From contig JAJQCL010000053.1 of assembly GCA_021202715.1 (NCBI GenBank), positions 9,656-25,427 on the forward strand: a DNA stretch of 15,772 nucleotides, in the 5' to 3' direction. Position 1 is the stretch's first letter. Each line of letters begins with the position of its first letter. This document shows, one piece after another, positions 6,868 to 14,391 of this stretch. The notes under the pieces are model-generated. The model worked only from the letters and a program-made list of their open reading frames with translations, had not been told where the DNA came from and did not search any database. This DNA comes from Lachnospiraceae bacterium. Lineage in GTDB: Bacteria > Bacillota > Clostridia > Lachnospirales > Lachnospiraceae. The position numbers and the translations under genes were made by a program.

Positions 6868-7298
6868 CATTTACTTTTGCTAACGAGCAGGAATCCATGG
6901 AATGGAAGATCCTCCAGTATCAGTACCCGGAGGAGGAGCTGAGCACGCCGGAGAGTTACAATTACAATGCCAACTGGCTGAAAATACAGGTCAGTCACCG
7001 GCAGGAGGGATACGGCCCCGTGGTATTCCGCGAGAGCTTCCTGATGACCTACGAGCTGGAGGAACTGATCCACGGTCTGAAGCTGGTGGCGGCGGAGGAA
7101 GAGTATTATTTTAAGGCGGAGTTCATCGAGCCGGTGCTGGAGGTGGAAGTGGCCCGCCATCGGGATGATTTCCATGTGTCGTTTGACCTGTTTTTCGAGA
7201 ATTACGAGATGATGGTGGCCGACACGCTGACGCAGGAGGGGCTGGAGAAAATGATCGCCGACCTGGAGGCGATGGCCGCCGAATTCCCGGAGAGATGA
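6864..7298 (+). CDS. Small acidic protein resembling WapI-type immunity proteins
   Basis: 144 residues, acidic, with no signal peptide or membrane helix. The pattern YNYNANWLKIQVSH... followed by SFLMTYELEELIHGLKLV resembles WapI-family immunity proteins (NWL..i.v then T.EL..L...L), which neutralise contact-dependent or Rhs/WapA toxins. That link is from memory of the family pattern and is tentative. The ATG overlaps the cbiL stop (ATGA, 6864-6867), so it is translationally coupled to a cobalamin gene, an odd partner for an immunity protein. No toxin gene is nearby. It may instead be an uncharacterised cytosolic protein sharing the beta-rich fold. Confidence 0.65.
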   Translation: MTFTFANEQESMEWKILQYQYPEEELSTPESYNYNANWLKIQVSHRQEGYGPVVFRESFLMTYELEELIHGLKLVAAEEEYYFKAEFIEPVLEVEVARHRDDFHVSFDLFFENYEMMVADTLTQEGLEKMIADLEAMAAEFPER

Positions 7299-7357
7299 GA
7301 TTTCGCTGAAAACGGAGAATCAGGCAGTCGGGTATAGGGGCGTAAATGGAGAATACC

Positions 7358-7849
7358 TTAGTTCAGATAGCTGCGCATGGATTTCAGAGCATTTTTTTCT
7401 AACCGGCTGACCTGAGCCTGAGAGATATGGATCTCCTCAGCGACCTCCATCTGTGTCTTGCCTTCAAAGAAGCGGAGATGGACAATATTCTTCTCCCGGT
7501 CGGGAAGCCGGTGGATCGCCTCATTGAGGGAAATATTCTCCACCCAGCGCTCCTCCCGGTTCTTCTTGTCGCTGATCTGGTCCACGACATAGAGCGCGTC
7601 GCCGCCCTCCGTGTAGACCGGTTCATAGAGGCTGACGGGGCTCTGGATGGCGTCCAGCGCCAGAACGATGTCCTCCTTGGGCAGATCCAGAAATTCGGCG
7701 ATCTCGCCAACGGTAGGCTCTTTCTGGTTCTTCTTTGTCAGGGCTTCCCGGGCGGAAATCGCCTTGTAGGCCGTGTCCCGCAGAGAGCGGCTGACGCGGA
7801 TGCTGTTATTGTCCCGCAGATAGCGGCGGATTTCACCTATAATCATTGG
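7358..7849 (-). pseudogene. sigG: Sporulation sigma factor G, 5'-truncated
   Basis: From PMIIGEIRRYLRDN onward the frame reads as a near-perfect sigma-G: RVSRSLRDTAYKA, EPTVGEIAEFL, ALDAIQSPVSLYEPVY, VVDQISD, then region 4.2 GKTQMEVAEEI/ISQAQVSRLEK to the natural C-terminus. About 160 of the usual ~257 residues remain. The first ~97, holding the core-binding regions 2.1-2.2 and the -10-melting region 2.3 (the expected KFSTYAV is absent), are missing. The open frame continues to an ATG at 7918 but that part is unrelated and encoded by a hairpin. Neither that ATG nor the one at 7844-7846 has a ribosome site. Upstream DNA is the udk 3' end, so the missing half is not nearby. It is likely non-functional unless rejoined by recombination. 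Confidence 0.85.
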
Positions 7850-7868
7850 GATGACACGGGGAGGTAGA

Positions 7869-7913
7869 AACAGGCCTGGCAGTGACCGTTTAAAAATCAC
7901 TGTCGGGCCTGTT
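7869..7913. repeat. 17-bp hairpin between udk and the sigG remnant
   Basis: Arms AACAGGCCTGGCAGTGA (7869-7885) and TCACTGTCGGGCCTGTT (7897-7913) flank an 11-base loop. In + strand RNA all 17 positions pair (two G-U); in - strand RNA those two become A-C mismatches. There is no T-run on the + side and only a weak TTTCT on the - side, where it could still end the nup-udk transcript. It lies within about 20 bases of the sigG breakpoint. Confidence 0.6.
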
Positions 7914-7941
7914 GTCATGAAAGTCTGGAAATTTTTCTCCG

Positions 7942-8567
7942 TCAGGATTCTTCAAATCCCTGTAAATGCTGCCGGATGCGTTCGATGATCATATCCAGGG
8001 CGACCAGATTGTGGCCTCCCTCCGGGATGACCAGATCGGCATTCTTCCGGCTGGGTTCTACGAACTGTTCATGCATGGGCTTCACCGTCGTCAGATACTG
8101 GTCGATGACGGAGTCCACGGTACGTCCCCGGTCGCGTACGTCGCGGCGGATGCGGCGGCAGAGCCGCACGTCGGCGTCAGTATCCACAAAGAGCTTGATG
8201 TCCAGCTGACGGCAGAGAGCCGGATCGGCGAAGATCAGAATGCCTTCCACAAGAATCACCGGCTTGGCCTGAACCGGAATCACTTTCTCACTTTATGTAC
8301 CGTGTAGTCATAGACAGGGCAGAGAATGTCCCGTCCCTGTTTCAGCTCCTGCAAATGGGCCACCATCAGCTCTGTCTCAAAGGCATCCGGATGGTCATAG
8401 TTCAGCTTACAGCGCTCCTCGTAAGGAATCTCGTCGTGTGCCCGGTAATAATTGTCGTGGCACAGGAGGGTGATGTCTCCTTCAAAGCGCTGCATCAGGG
8501 CGTCCACCAGAGTGGATTTGCCGCTGCCGGTGCCGCCCGCGATGCCGATCAGGATAGGTTGTCTCAT
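7942..8567 (-). pseudogene. udk: Uridine/cytidine kinase, interrupted by a frameshift
   Basis: The 5' frame (ending at 8280) gives MRQPILIGIAGGTGSGKST with an intact P-loop, then LLCHDNYYRAHDEIPYEER, NYDHPDAFETELM and CPVYDYTVH. It then runs into a stop four codons later. The 3' part continues in another frame as SEKVIPVQAKPVILVEGILIF, DIKLFVDTDADVRLCRRIRRDVRDRGR, DSVIDQYLTTVKPMHEQFVEPS and ADLVIPEGGHN to a normal C-terminus. Compared with the family, two codons are expected where only two bases (8293-8294) remain, consistent with a 4-base deletion. Udk makes UMP/CMP from uridine/cytidine. The upstream permease stop overlaps a GTG at 8579; the ATG at 8567 behind GAGGTG is the more likely start. 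A sequencing error cannot be excluded. Confidence 0.88.
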
Positions 8568-8575
8568 GACGCCGC

Positions 8576-9517
8576 TCACCTCTGTGATTTATCGTATGGT
8601 ATGCCCTCTGCTTTTGGTGCCCGCGAGTTCTTCGAGGTGAAGGCCAGCACGATCAGACAGATGATGTAGGGCAGCATGTTGTAGAGGTTGCTGGGCAGGT
8701 TCAGCGCTGCCAGGAAGCTGAAGCCGGTATAGACATTTGCCAGGGCGCGGAAGAGACCGAACAGCAGGGCCGAGAGGGCGATGCGGTGAGGCTTCCACTG
8801 TCCGAAAATCATGACGGCCAGAGCCAGAAAACCGAAACCGGCCACGCCGTTCTCGAATTTCCACTCGCTGACACCGGCGGTGATGTAGACGATGCCGCCC
8901 AGTCCGCCGAGTACGCCGGAGATCAGCACGCCGGCATAGCGCATCTTGTAAACGCTGATGCCCACGGAGGCTGCCGCCTGAGGATGCTCGCCGCAAGCCT
9001 GAAGCCGCAGGCCGAAGCGCGTCTTATACAGGACAAAATAGGAGATGAGCAGGGCGATGAGTGCCAGCAGCATGAACCAGTTGAACTCGAAGCTGCCGAT
9101 GTAGACAAGGAAGGCTTTCTTGGGTTCTACATACTGGATGGTAGAAGAAACATTGTTCACATCCTCTGCTGTGTTCATGGCTTTGACGAAGACCGTCGCG
9201 GCGGCCGTGCCCAGCAGATTCATTGCGGTGCCGACCAGCGTCTGATCCGCCTGAAAATGGATAGCGGCCACAGCCAGAAGCAGGGAGTAAATGGCGCCGA
9301 GAACGATGGCGGCCAGGACGACCAGCAGAATGATGACGATGGCGGAGGTGCCGGAGGGCAGAGCCTTCATAACCAGCGCGCCTCCCAGGGCGCCCATGAC
9401 CATGACGCCTTCCAGACCGATGTTGATGACGCCGGAGTGCTCCGAGAAGCAGCCGCCCAGGGCCACCAGCATCAGGACCGAAGCGAATATCAGCGTGTAT
9501 TGCAGCAGTAAAATCAT
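8576..9517 (-). CDS. nupQ: Nucleoside ABC transporter permease (NupQ/YufQ-like)
   Basis: 313 residues with about eight or more hydrophobic helices. It opens with a membrane segment, then GGCFSEHSGVINIGLEGVMVMGALGGA, the N-terminal hallmark of the YufQ/NupQ branch of BPD_transp_2 permeases (compare 'ER.GvvNIglEG.ml.GA'). LRACGEHPQAA-type coupling-helix sequence appears as LQACGEHPQAAASVGISVYKMRY near residue 185, the contact to the ATPase. ATGA overlap with the preceding permease (9514-9517) and GTGA overlap with udk show tight coupling. It forms the channel with NupP, fed by the BMP lipoprotein. The substrate is likely nucleosides by family and context; which one is not visible. Confidence 0.9.
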   Translation of the reverse strand: MILLLQYTLIFASVLMLVALGGCFSEHSGVINIGLEGVMVMGALGGALVMKALPSGTSAIVIILLVVLAAIVLGAIYSLLLAVAAIHFQADQTLVGTAMNLLGTAAATVFVKAMNTAEDVNNVSSTIQYVEPKKAFLVYIGSFEFNWFMLLALIALLISYFVLYKTRFGLRLQACGEHPQAAASVGISVYKMRYAGVLISGVLGGLGGIVYITAGVSEWKFENGVAGFGFLALAVMIFGQWKPHRIALSALLFGLFRALANVYTGFSFLAALNLPSNLYNMLPYIICLIVLAFTSKNSRAPKAEGIPYDKSQR

Positions 9518-10668
9518 GTCTCATCGTCTCCTTTCCCGGCTGCGGCGGTTTCCGCCGCGAGTTTTTCGGCTTTCTTTTCCTCTCTCTTGTTTTGCCAGCT
9601 GTTCATGGCAAATTTGAAGAAGAGAACGAAGCCGCACAGATAAATGATCAGCGAGGAGATCAGGTCGGAGATCTGAGAGCAGTACATGGTCTTGTCCACG
9701 TAGGCGCCGCCGCTGGAAATGTGCTGAATGAACAGAGAGGAGAGAATGGATCCCAGAGGGCTCAGGCCGCCCAGGAAGGCTGCGGCGATGCCGTTAAAGC
9801 CCATGTCAGGAACCGTGGATTGCGTGCAGGACCACTGTTCAAATCCGGTCAGATAGTATAGTCCGGCGCCGAGACCGGCCAGTCCGCCGGCGATGGCCAT
9901 GGTCAGGATCAGGTTCTTCTTCTCTTTCATGCCGCAGTACTGAGCGGCGGATTTATTGCAGCCGGTGGCCTTCAGTTCATAGCCCAGCTTTGTCTTCTCC
10001 AGGAGCACCCAGATTACGATGGCGATCAGAACGGACAGGGGAATCGCGATGGTCACGTAGGAATTGCCGCCAAAGAGATTATCCAGACCCAGTGTCGGCA
10101 GGAGAGAACCGGGGCTGTTGCTGGAGAGGGTCAGGGTATAGGGGCTGGTCGATTCCTTGACCAGACTCAGCAGCATATTGACCGCATAGAGACTGATCCA
10201 GTTGAACATGATACAGGAAATAACCACGTTCACATTGCAGTAGGCGTACAGCATACCGGAGAGGATGCCCAGAGCCATGCCGAGGATCAGAGAAGCCAGC
10301 AGGCAGACATACCAGGGCATATGCAGGCCCAGCGCGCAGTACAGGCAGGCGCCTGCGCCGATCACATACTGTCCGGCGGCGCCGATGTTGAACAGGCCGA
10401 CCTTGTAGGCGAACAGCACGGACAGGCTGCACATCAGAAGAGGAGCGGTCTTGACGAGGGTGTTGCCCAGGTACTTGATCTGTGCTTCCCGCCGGGAGTA
10501 GGTCATAAAGTTTTTGAGGATGGTAATAATGGCTTCGTTGGCGCCGGCCGGGTTGATAATCAGCAGGACGATATAGCCGATCAGCAGGCCGATCAGGATG
10601 CAGAGCAGCGACGCCAGCAGGGACTGAACCCAGCTGCGGCGCAGCAGCGGTGTCTTTTGTTCTTTCAT
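9514..10668 (-). CDS. nupP: Nucleoside ABC transporter permease (NupP/YufP-like)
   Basis: 384 residues, the longer of the paired permeases. A cytosolic N-terminus is followed by helix 1 (about 15-38), a GNTLVKTAPLLMCSLSVLFAYKVGLFNIGAAGQYVIGA block that is diagnostic for YufP/NupP, and further helices. The coupling region GYELKATGCNKSAAQYCGM precedes AGGLAGLGAGLYYLTG. The tail (from about 355) is Lys/Glu/Ala-rich and cytosolic. The start overlaps the ATPase stop by four bases (10665-10668), and the stop overlaps the nupQ start, so the three genes are translated in concert. Confidence 0.9.
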   Translation of the reverse strand: MKEQKTPLLRRSWVQSLLASLLCILIGLLIGYIVLLIINPAGANEAIITILKNFMTYSRREAQIKYLGNTLVKTAPLLMCSLSVLFAYKVGLFNIGAAGQYVIGAGACLYCALGLHMPWYVCLLASLILGMALGILSGMLYAYCNVNVVISCIMFNWISLYAVNMLLSLVKESTSPYTLTLSSNSPGSLLPTLGLDNLFGGNSYVTIAIPLSVLIAIVIWVLLEKTKLGYELKATGCNKSAAQYCGMKEKKNLILTMAIAGGLAGLGAGLYYLTGFEQWSCTQSTVPDMGFNGIAAAFLGGLSPLGSILSSLFIQHISSGGAYVDKTMYCSQISDLISSLIIYLCGFVLFFKFAMNSWQNKREEKKAEKLAAETAAAGKGDDET

Positions 10669-12206
10669 GCGCGTTTCTCCTCCCTCCTGGCGCCGGCCAT
10701 GTACAGGCCCAGCTCTTCCACCGTGGTTTTCTTCGGATCCAGTTCGCCGACGATCTCGCCCTCGTACATGACCAGAATGCGGTCGGAGAGGGACATGACC
10801 TCATCCAGCTCCAGGCTCACGAGGAGAACGCCTTTCCCGGCATCCCGGGTGGCGACGATCTGCTTGTGGATAAATTCGATGGCGCCCACGTCCAGACCAC
10901 GGGTGGGCTGAACGGCGACCAGAAGATCCGGTTCCTTGTCGATCTCCCGGGCGATGATGGCCTTCTGCTGGTTGCCGCCGGACATACTGCGCGCCGTGGT
11001 GATGGGACCCTGGCCGCTGCGCACATCGTATTCTTCGATGAGGCGGAGGGCGTACTCACGGATGGCGCCGCGTTTCAGGAAACCGGCCTTGCTGACAAAC
11101 TGCGGCTCGAAATAGCGCTGCAGGACCAGGTTGTCTTCCAGAGAGTAGTCCAGGACCAGACCATGCTTGTGCCGGTCTTCGGGGATGTGGCTCATGCCCA
11201 TGGTTGAGCGCTGACGGATGGGGGCGTGAGTGATGTCTGTTCCCTTCAGCCTGACAGTGCCGGATTTTGCGGGTTCCAGACCGGTGAGACCATAGATCAG
11301 CTCCGTCTGTCCGTTGCCGTCGATTCCGGCGATGCAGACGATCTCCCCGGCCCGTACCTGGAAGCTGACGTCCTTCACCGCGTTGTTGCTGTGTGCCTTG
11401 GAGGCCACGGTCAGATCGGATACATCCAGGATCACGTCCCCGGGCTTCGCTTCTTCCTTCTGCACCACGAATTCCACATCGCGGCCCACCATCATGCGGG
11501 AGAGCTCTTCACGACTGGTATCAGCGATGTTCACGGTGCCGATGCATTTGCCCTTGCGCAGAACTGTGCAGCGGTCCGCCACGGACATGATCTCATTGAG
11601 CTTGTGAGAGATGAAGAGAATACTCTTGCCCTCGGCCGCGAGATTGCGCATGATCTCCATGAGCTCGTCGATCTCCTGAGGCGTCAGCACAGCCGTCGGT
11701 TCGTCAAAGATCAGGATCTCGTTTTCCCGATAGAGCATCTTCATGATCTCCGTGCGCTGCTGCATTCCGACGGTAATGTCTTCAATGAGCGCGTCCGGGT
11801 CGACCTTCAGTCCGTATTTGTCGGACAGAGCGACGACCTTTTCCCGGGCCTGCGCCTTCTGCAGGACGCCTCCCCGTGTCGTCGGTTCCACACCCAGAAT
11901 GATGTTGTCCAGGACAGAGAAGCATTCCACCAGCTTAAAGTGCTGGTGGACCATACCGATGCCCAGCGCGTTGGCGTGGTTGGGATCCTTGATGTCGACC
12001 TGCTGGCCGTCCTTCTTGATGATGCCTTCTTCGGGCTGATACATGCCGAACAGCACGCTCATCAGGGTGGATTTTCCGGCGCCGTTCTCCCCGAGCAGCG
12101 CGTGGATCTCTCCCTTCTTCAACTGAAGTGTGATGTCGTCGTTGGCGATGATTCCCGGAAAGCGCTTGGTGATGTGCAGCATTTCAATGGCATATGGTTG
12201 TTCCAA
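10665..12206 (-). CDS. nupO: Nucleoside ABC transporter ATPase, two cassettes (NupO/YufO-like)
   Basis: 513 residues, two ABC domains in one chain. Cassette 1 is complete: Walker A GENGAGKST (39-47), Q-loop MVHQHF (Q88), signature ITVGMQQR (144-151), Walker B LIFDEP (D168-E169), switch His H201. Cassette 2 has the family-typical degenerate P-loop GIDGNGQTEL, IPEDRHKHGL, signature MSGGNQQK and VQPTRGLD in place of DEP. Start is TTG at 12206; AAGGAGGG lies eight bases upstream and no ATG fits. It powers the NupP/NupQ channel. It is separated from nupN by a terminator and a new promoter, so its expression can be set independently of the binding protein. Confidence 0.92.
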   Translation of the reverse strand: MEQPYAIEMLHITKRFPGIIANDDITLQLKKGEIHALLGENGAGKSTLMSVLFGMYQPEEGIIKKDGQQVDIKDPNHANALGIGMVHQHFKLVECFSVLDNIILGVEPTTRGGVLQKAQAREKVVALSDKYGLKVDPDALIEDITVGMQQRTEIMKMLYRENEILIFDEPTAVLTPQEIDELMEIMRNLAAEGKSILFISHKLNEIMSVADRCTVLRKGKCIGTVNIADTSREELSRMMVGRDVEFVVQKEEAKPGDVILDVSDLTVASKAHSNNAVKDVSFQVRAGEIVCIAGIDGNGQTELIYGLTGLEPAKSGTVRLKGTDITHAPIRQRSTMGMSHIPEDRHKHGLVLDYSLEDNLVLQRYFEPQFVSKAGFLKRGAIREYALRLIEEYDVRSGQGPITTARSMSGGNQQKAIIAREIDKEPDLLVAVQPTRGLDVGAIEFIHKQIVATRDAGKGVLLVSLELDEVMSLSDRILVMYEGEIVGELDPKKTTVEELGLYMAGARREEKRA

Positions 12207-12244
12207 GCTAAAGGCCCTCCTTCTTTCGTTTAGACTTCCGTTTG

Positions 12245-12273
12245 ATTATACTATATTATTAAGGATGTTTCAA
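12245..12273 (-). promoter_or_regulatory. Near-consensus promoter for nupO-nupP-nupQ
   Basis: On the - strand TTGAAA (12268-12273), a 17-base spacer, then TATAAT (12245-12250). It is identical in both hexamers and spacer length to the cbiL promoter. It sits between the terminator behind nupN and the TTG start of nupO. Confidence 0.8.
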
Positions 12274-12289
12274 ACACAAATCCGCAAAA

Positions 12290-12320
12290 TGTGAAAAGAA
12301 TTATATGTTTTGTGAAAAGA
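12290..12320. repeat. Paired 10-bp direct repeats upstream of the nupO promoter
   Basis: TGTGAAAAGA occurs at 12290-12299 and 12311-12320, 21 bases apart (two helical turns). For the leftward promoter these lie upstream of the -35 box, where an activator dimer would bind on one DNA face. Confidence 0.45.
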
Positions 12321-12330
12321 TGATTGTATG

Positions 12331-12359
12331 AAAAAAAGGGACACCATATTGGCGTCCCT
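12331..12359 (-). terminator. Intrinsic terminator behind nupN
   Basis: On the - strand AGGGACGCCA pairs with TGGTGTCCCT (one G-U) across a three-base loop (12337-12359), and seven T residues follow (12331-12337). It lies 40 bases after the nupN stop. It would cut most transcripts after the abundant binding protein. Confidence 0.88.
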
Positions 12360-12398
12360 GTCCGGTTCCCGCTGATGGCGGGAAATGAGAATATGTTT

Positions 12399-13637
12399 TT
12401 ATTTGATGTTGCCGTACTCGTTCACTGTGGTAGCGGAAACTTCAGGCATGGCTTCGGTGTCGTTGGAGACAGTGATTTCACCTGAATACATCTTGGAGAC
12501 CAGCTCCTTGTAATCGTCCTCGGTAAAGCTGTCGTTCCACTGAGTGCCCTCGATGGGGATCTGTACATAGTTGGACTCGGGATCATCACCGTTTACAAGA
12601 CCCAGAGTATCAACCTGTCCGCCGTAGGAGGCAAAATTGCCGGCGATGACTTCCGTAAGCAGAGAGTTGACGGTGGCGGCGAGGCCCTTCATGGCGGAGG
12701 TAATGGTCATACCATCTCCGTAGGTTCCGTCGATGATGCCCTGCTGGTCAGTGTCCACACCGATCACTTTGGCGCCGTCTACCTTGGCTGCTGCTTCCGC
12801 TGCGGAGGAATAGATACCGCCGCCGCAGGCGAAGACAACCTCTACGCCCAGAGTCTGGTACCAGTTGTCCATGTAGGCGGTGATATCAGAATCGCCGTAG
12901 AACTGGTTGCCGTAGACATACTCAACCGTCGCTTCGATACCCAGCTCAGCAGCCGCAGTGTCCACGCCCTGTACGAAGCCGTAGCCGTAGCGAATGACAG
13001 CGGGAACAGCCATGCCGCCCAGGAATCCGAGGTGCGTGTAGCCCATCTTTACAGCCGCATAACCGGCCATGTAGCCGCTCAGCTCTTCCTGATACACAGC
13101 ACAGTAGACGTTGGAGGGGATGACGTAATCATCGCCCAGATCGCTCTGTGCTACGTCAAGAGCGATGAAAGTGATGTCGGAGTAGGTCTCAGCCGTCTCA
13201 ACGATGGTCTCACCGAAGGCATAACCGGGCATCACGATGACATTGTAGCCTTCATCGGCGGCCTTCTCGACCATGGCGACACGCTCCGCGGTGGAATCTC
13301 CATCGGGCTTGTAGTAGGTGAAGTCCAGACCGTTCTCCTCACAGAACGCCTTGCAGGCTTCATAGGTGGTCTGGTTGAAGGACTGGTCAGTGATGTCGCC
13401 GTAATCGGTGATCATGGCGATGCGGTAGTCGCCGGTCGCCTCGGCCGCCTGGCTCTCGTCCGCCGCCGCGGTCTCATCTCCGGCAGCTGTTGTCTCTTCA
13501 TCTCCCGTGGTCTCTGCAGCGGCTGCGGTCGTCTCGTCCGCCGCTGCGGTGGTGTCGCTCGAGGAGCTGCTGCTGCCGCAGGCAGCCAGTGAGACTACCA
13601 TGCACGCCGCCAGCATCAGTGCGAGTAACTTTTTCAT
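12399..13637 (-). CDS. nupN: BMP/PnrA-family nucleoside-binding lipoprotein
   Basis: 412 residues from the ATG at 13637, chosen because GGGAGGAA (13645-13652) precedes it and a signal peptide begins there (MKKLLALMLAACMVVSLAAC). The frame is open upstream but without signals. Lipobox SLAAC puts the lipidated Cys at residue 20. A Ser/Thr/Ala/Glu/Asp-rich linker (about 22-68) tethers the domain. The BMP fold begins DYRIAMITDYGDITDQSFNQTTYEA, with NVIVMPGYAF, HLGFLGGMAVPAVIRYGYGFVQG, VVFACGGGIYSSAAEAA and VIGVDTDQQG following. It is the capture subunit for the NupO/P/Q system. BMP proteins bind purine and pyrimidine nucleosides; the neighbouring psuK/psuG-like genes make pseudouridine a candidate ligand. 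Confidence 0.92.
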   Translation of the reverse strand: MKKLLALMLAACMVVSLAACGSSSSSSDTTAAADETTAAAAETTGDEETTAAGDETAAADESQAAEATGDYRIAMITDYGDITDQSFNQTTYEACKAFCEENGLDFTYYKPDGDSTAERVAMVEKAADEGYNVIVMPGYAFGETIVETAETYSDITFIALDVAQSDLGDDYVIPSNVYCAVYQEELSGYMAGYAAVKMGYTHLGFLGGMAVPAVIRYGYGFVQGVDTAAAELGIEATVEYVYGNQFYGDSDITAYMDNWYQTLGVEVVFACGGGIYSSAAEAAAKVDGAKVIGVDTDQQGIIDGTYGDGMTITSAMKGLAATVNSLLTEVIAGNFASYGGQVDTLGLVNGDDPESNYVQIPIEGTQWNDSFTEDDYKELVSKMYSGEITVSNDTEAMPEVSATTVNEYGNIK

Positions 13638-13646
13638 GATATGGTT

Positions 13647-13718
13647 CCTCCCATCTGTAGTATGTAATGCGGACGTCTCCCGAAGTTTTCTGCAGTCGGG
13701 AGTGGGTTTGGCCGCATT
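13647..13718 (-). promoter_or_regulatory. Structured 5' leader of nupN with possible SD sequestration (riboswitch-like)
   Basis: In - strand RNA an outer stem AAUGCGG/CCGCAUU (13718-13712 with 13672-13666) encloses an inner stem CUCCCGA/UCGGGAG (13702-13696 with 13683-13677) with a 12-base loop. The nupN Shine-Dalgarno GGGAGG (13652-13647) repeats the GGGAG of the inner 3' arm, so CUCCC could pair with either. That gives two exclusive folds, SD free or SD hidden. It does not match the purine or other riboswitch consensus sequences I can recall. Confidence 0.5.
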
Positions 13719-13725
13719 TACCTTC

Positions 13726-13753
13726 ATTTTACACACTTTATACGAAATTGCAA
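13726..13753 (-). promoter_or_regulatory. Promoter of nupN
   Basis: On the - strand TTGCAA (13748-13753), a 16-base spacer and TAAAAT (13726-13731). Transcription would start near 13719, just at the outer stem of the leader. It lies in the short gap behind the tdk stop. Confidence 0.6.
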
Positions 13754-13769
13754 TAGGGAATTCGCGTCT

Positions 13770-14354
13770 TTAACGCACCTTTCGCCTCTCGGCGATGTGC
13801 GATTTCCAGCATTTATGGCACATGGCCAGATAGCGTTCGTTGCCGCCCAGCTCTACCTGGGCGCCTTCGGTGATGATGTAGCCCTCGCCGTCGATACGCG
13901 CGTTGACAGTGGCCTTATCTCCGCAGGAGCAGATGGTCTTGATTTCCGAGATGGAGTCCGCGGTCTCGAAAAGTCGTCGGCTGCCGGGAAAGAGACGGGT
14001 CTGAAAATCGGTTCGCAGACCGAAACACAGCACCGGGAGCCCCTCCCGATCCACGAGTTCCCGCAGCTGGTCGATCTGCTCTTCGGTGAAGAACTGGCAT
14101 TCGTCGGCGATGATGACGTCCACCGGGGTGCGCTGTGCGTATAATTCCCGGATGTTGACGGACGGCGAGATGGCTTCGGCCTCCGCTGAGAGGCCGACCC
14201 GGGAGCGGATGGTGTACTGCCCGTCGCGGTTGTCGGCGAAGGGCTTGAGCAGCCAGACCTTCATGCCTCGTTCCTCGTAATTGTACTTGGTGATCAGTGC
14301 GGTGGCGGTCTTGGAGCTTCCCATGGCTCCGTATTTGAAATACAGCTTGGCCAA
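13770..14354 (-). CDS. tdk: Thymidine kinase
   Basis: 194 residues if started at the TTG at 14354 (giving M-A-K-L-Y-F-K-Y-G, the usual Tdk start). GGAGG lies eight bases upstream. The ATG at 14393 lacks a ribosome site and overlaps the candidate -10. P-loop GAMGSSKT (9-16) has Ser for the usual Gly, a variant I recall from clostridial enzymes. ADECQFF (83-89) holds the Walker B Asp and catalytic Glu (E85). FGLRTDFQTRLFPGS is the typical following strand. C142-x-C144 and C179-x-x-C182 are the zinc site. This type II enzyme phosphorylates thymidine to dTMP with ATP in the cytosol. It starts the leftward salvage cluster, about 130 bases ahead of nupN. Confidence 0.93.
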   Translation of the reverse strand: MAKLYFKYGAMGSSKTATALITKYNYEERGMKVWLLKPFADNRDGQYTIRSRVGLSAEAEAISPSVNIRELYAQRTPVDVIIADECQFFTEEQIDQLRELVDREGLPVLCFGLRTDFQTRLFPGSRRLFETADSISEIKTICSCGDKATVNARIDGEGYIITEGAQVELGGNERYLAMCHKCWKSHIAERRKVR

Positions 14355-14391
14355 AATATTTTCCTCCTCATGTGTGATGATGCCAGATGCC

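Noticed and set aside
7299..7357. Possible bidirectional terminator between the WapI-like gene and sigG
   Set aside because: Only a 5-bp GGTAT/ATACC pairing with a long loop and no T-run was found.
11226..12233. 335-codon open frame antisense to nupO
   Set aside because: Complement of a highly conserved ATPase frame; no RBS, composition rich in His, Asp and Val as expected of an antisense shadow.
13638..13725. Purine riboswitch upstream of nupN
   Set aside because: The conserved three-way-junction and loop sequences of purine riboswitches are absent; the leader has a different nested two-stem form.
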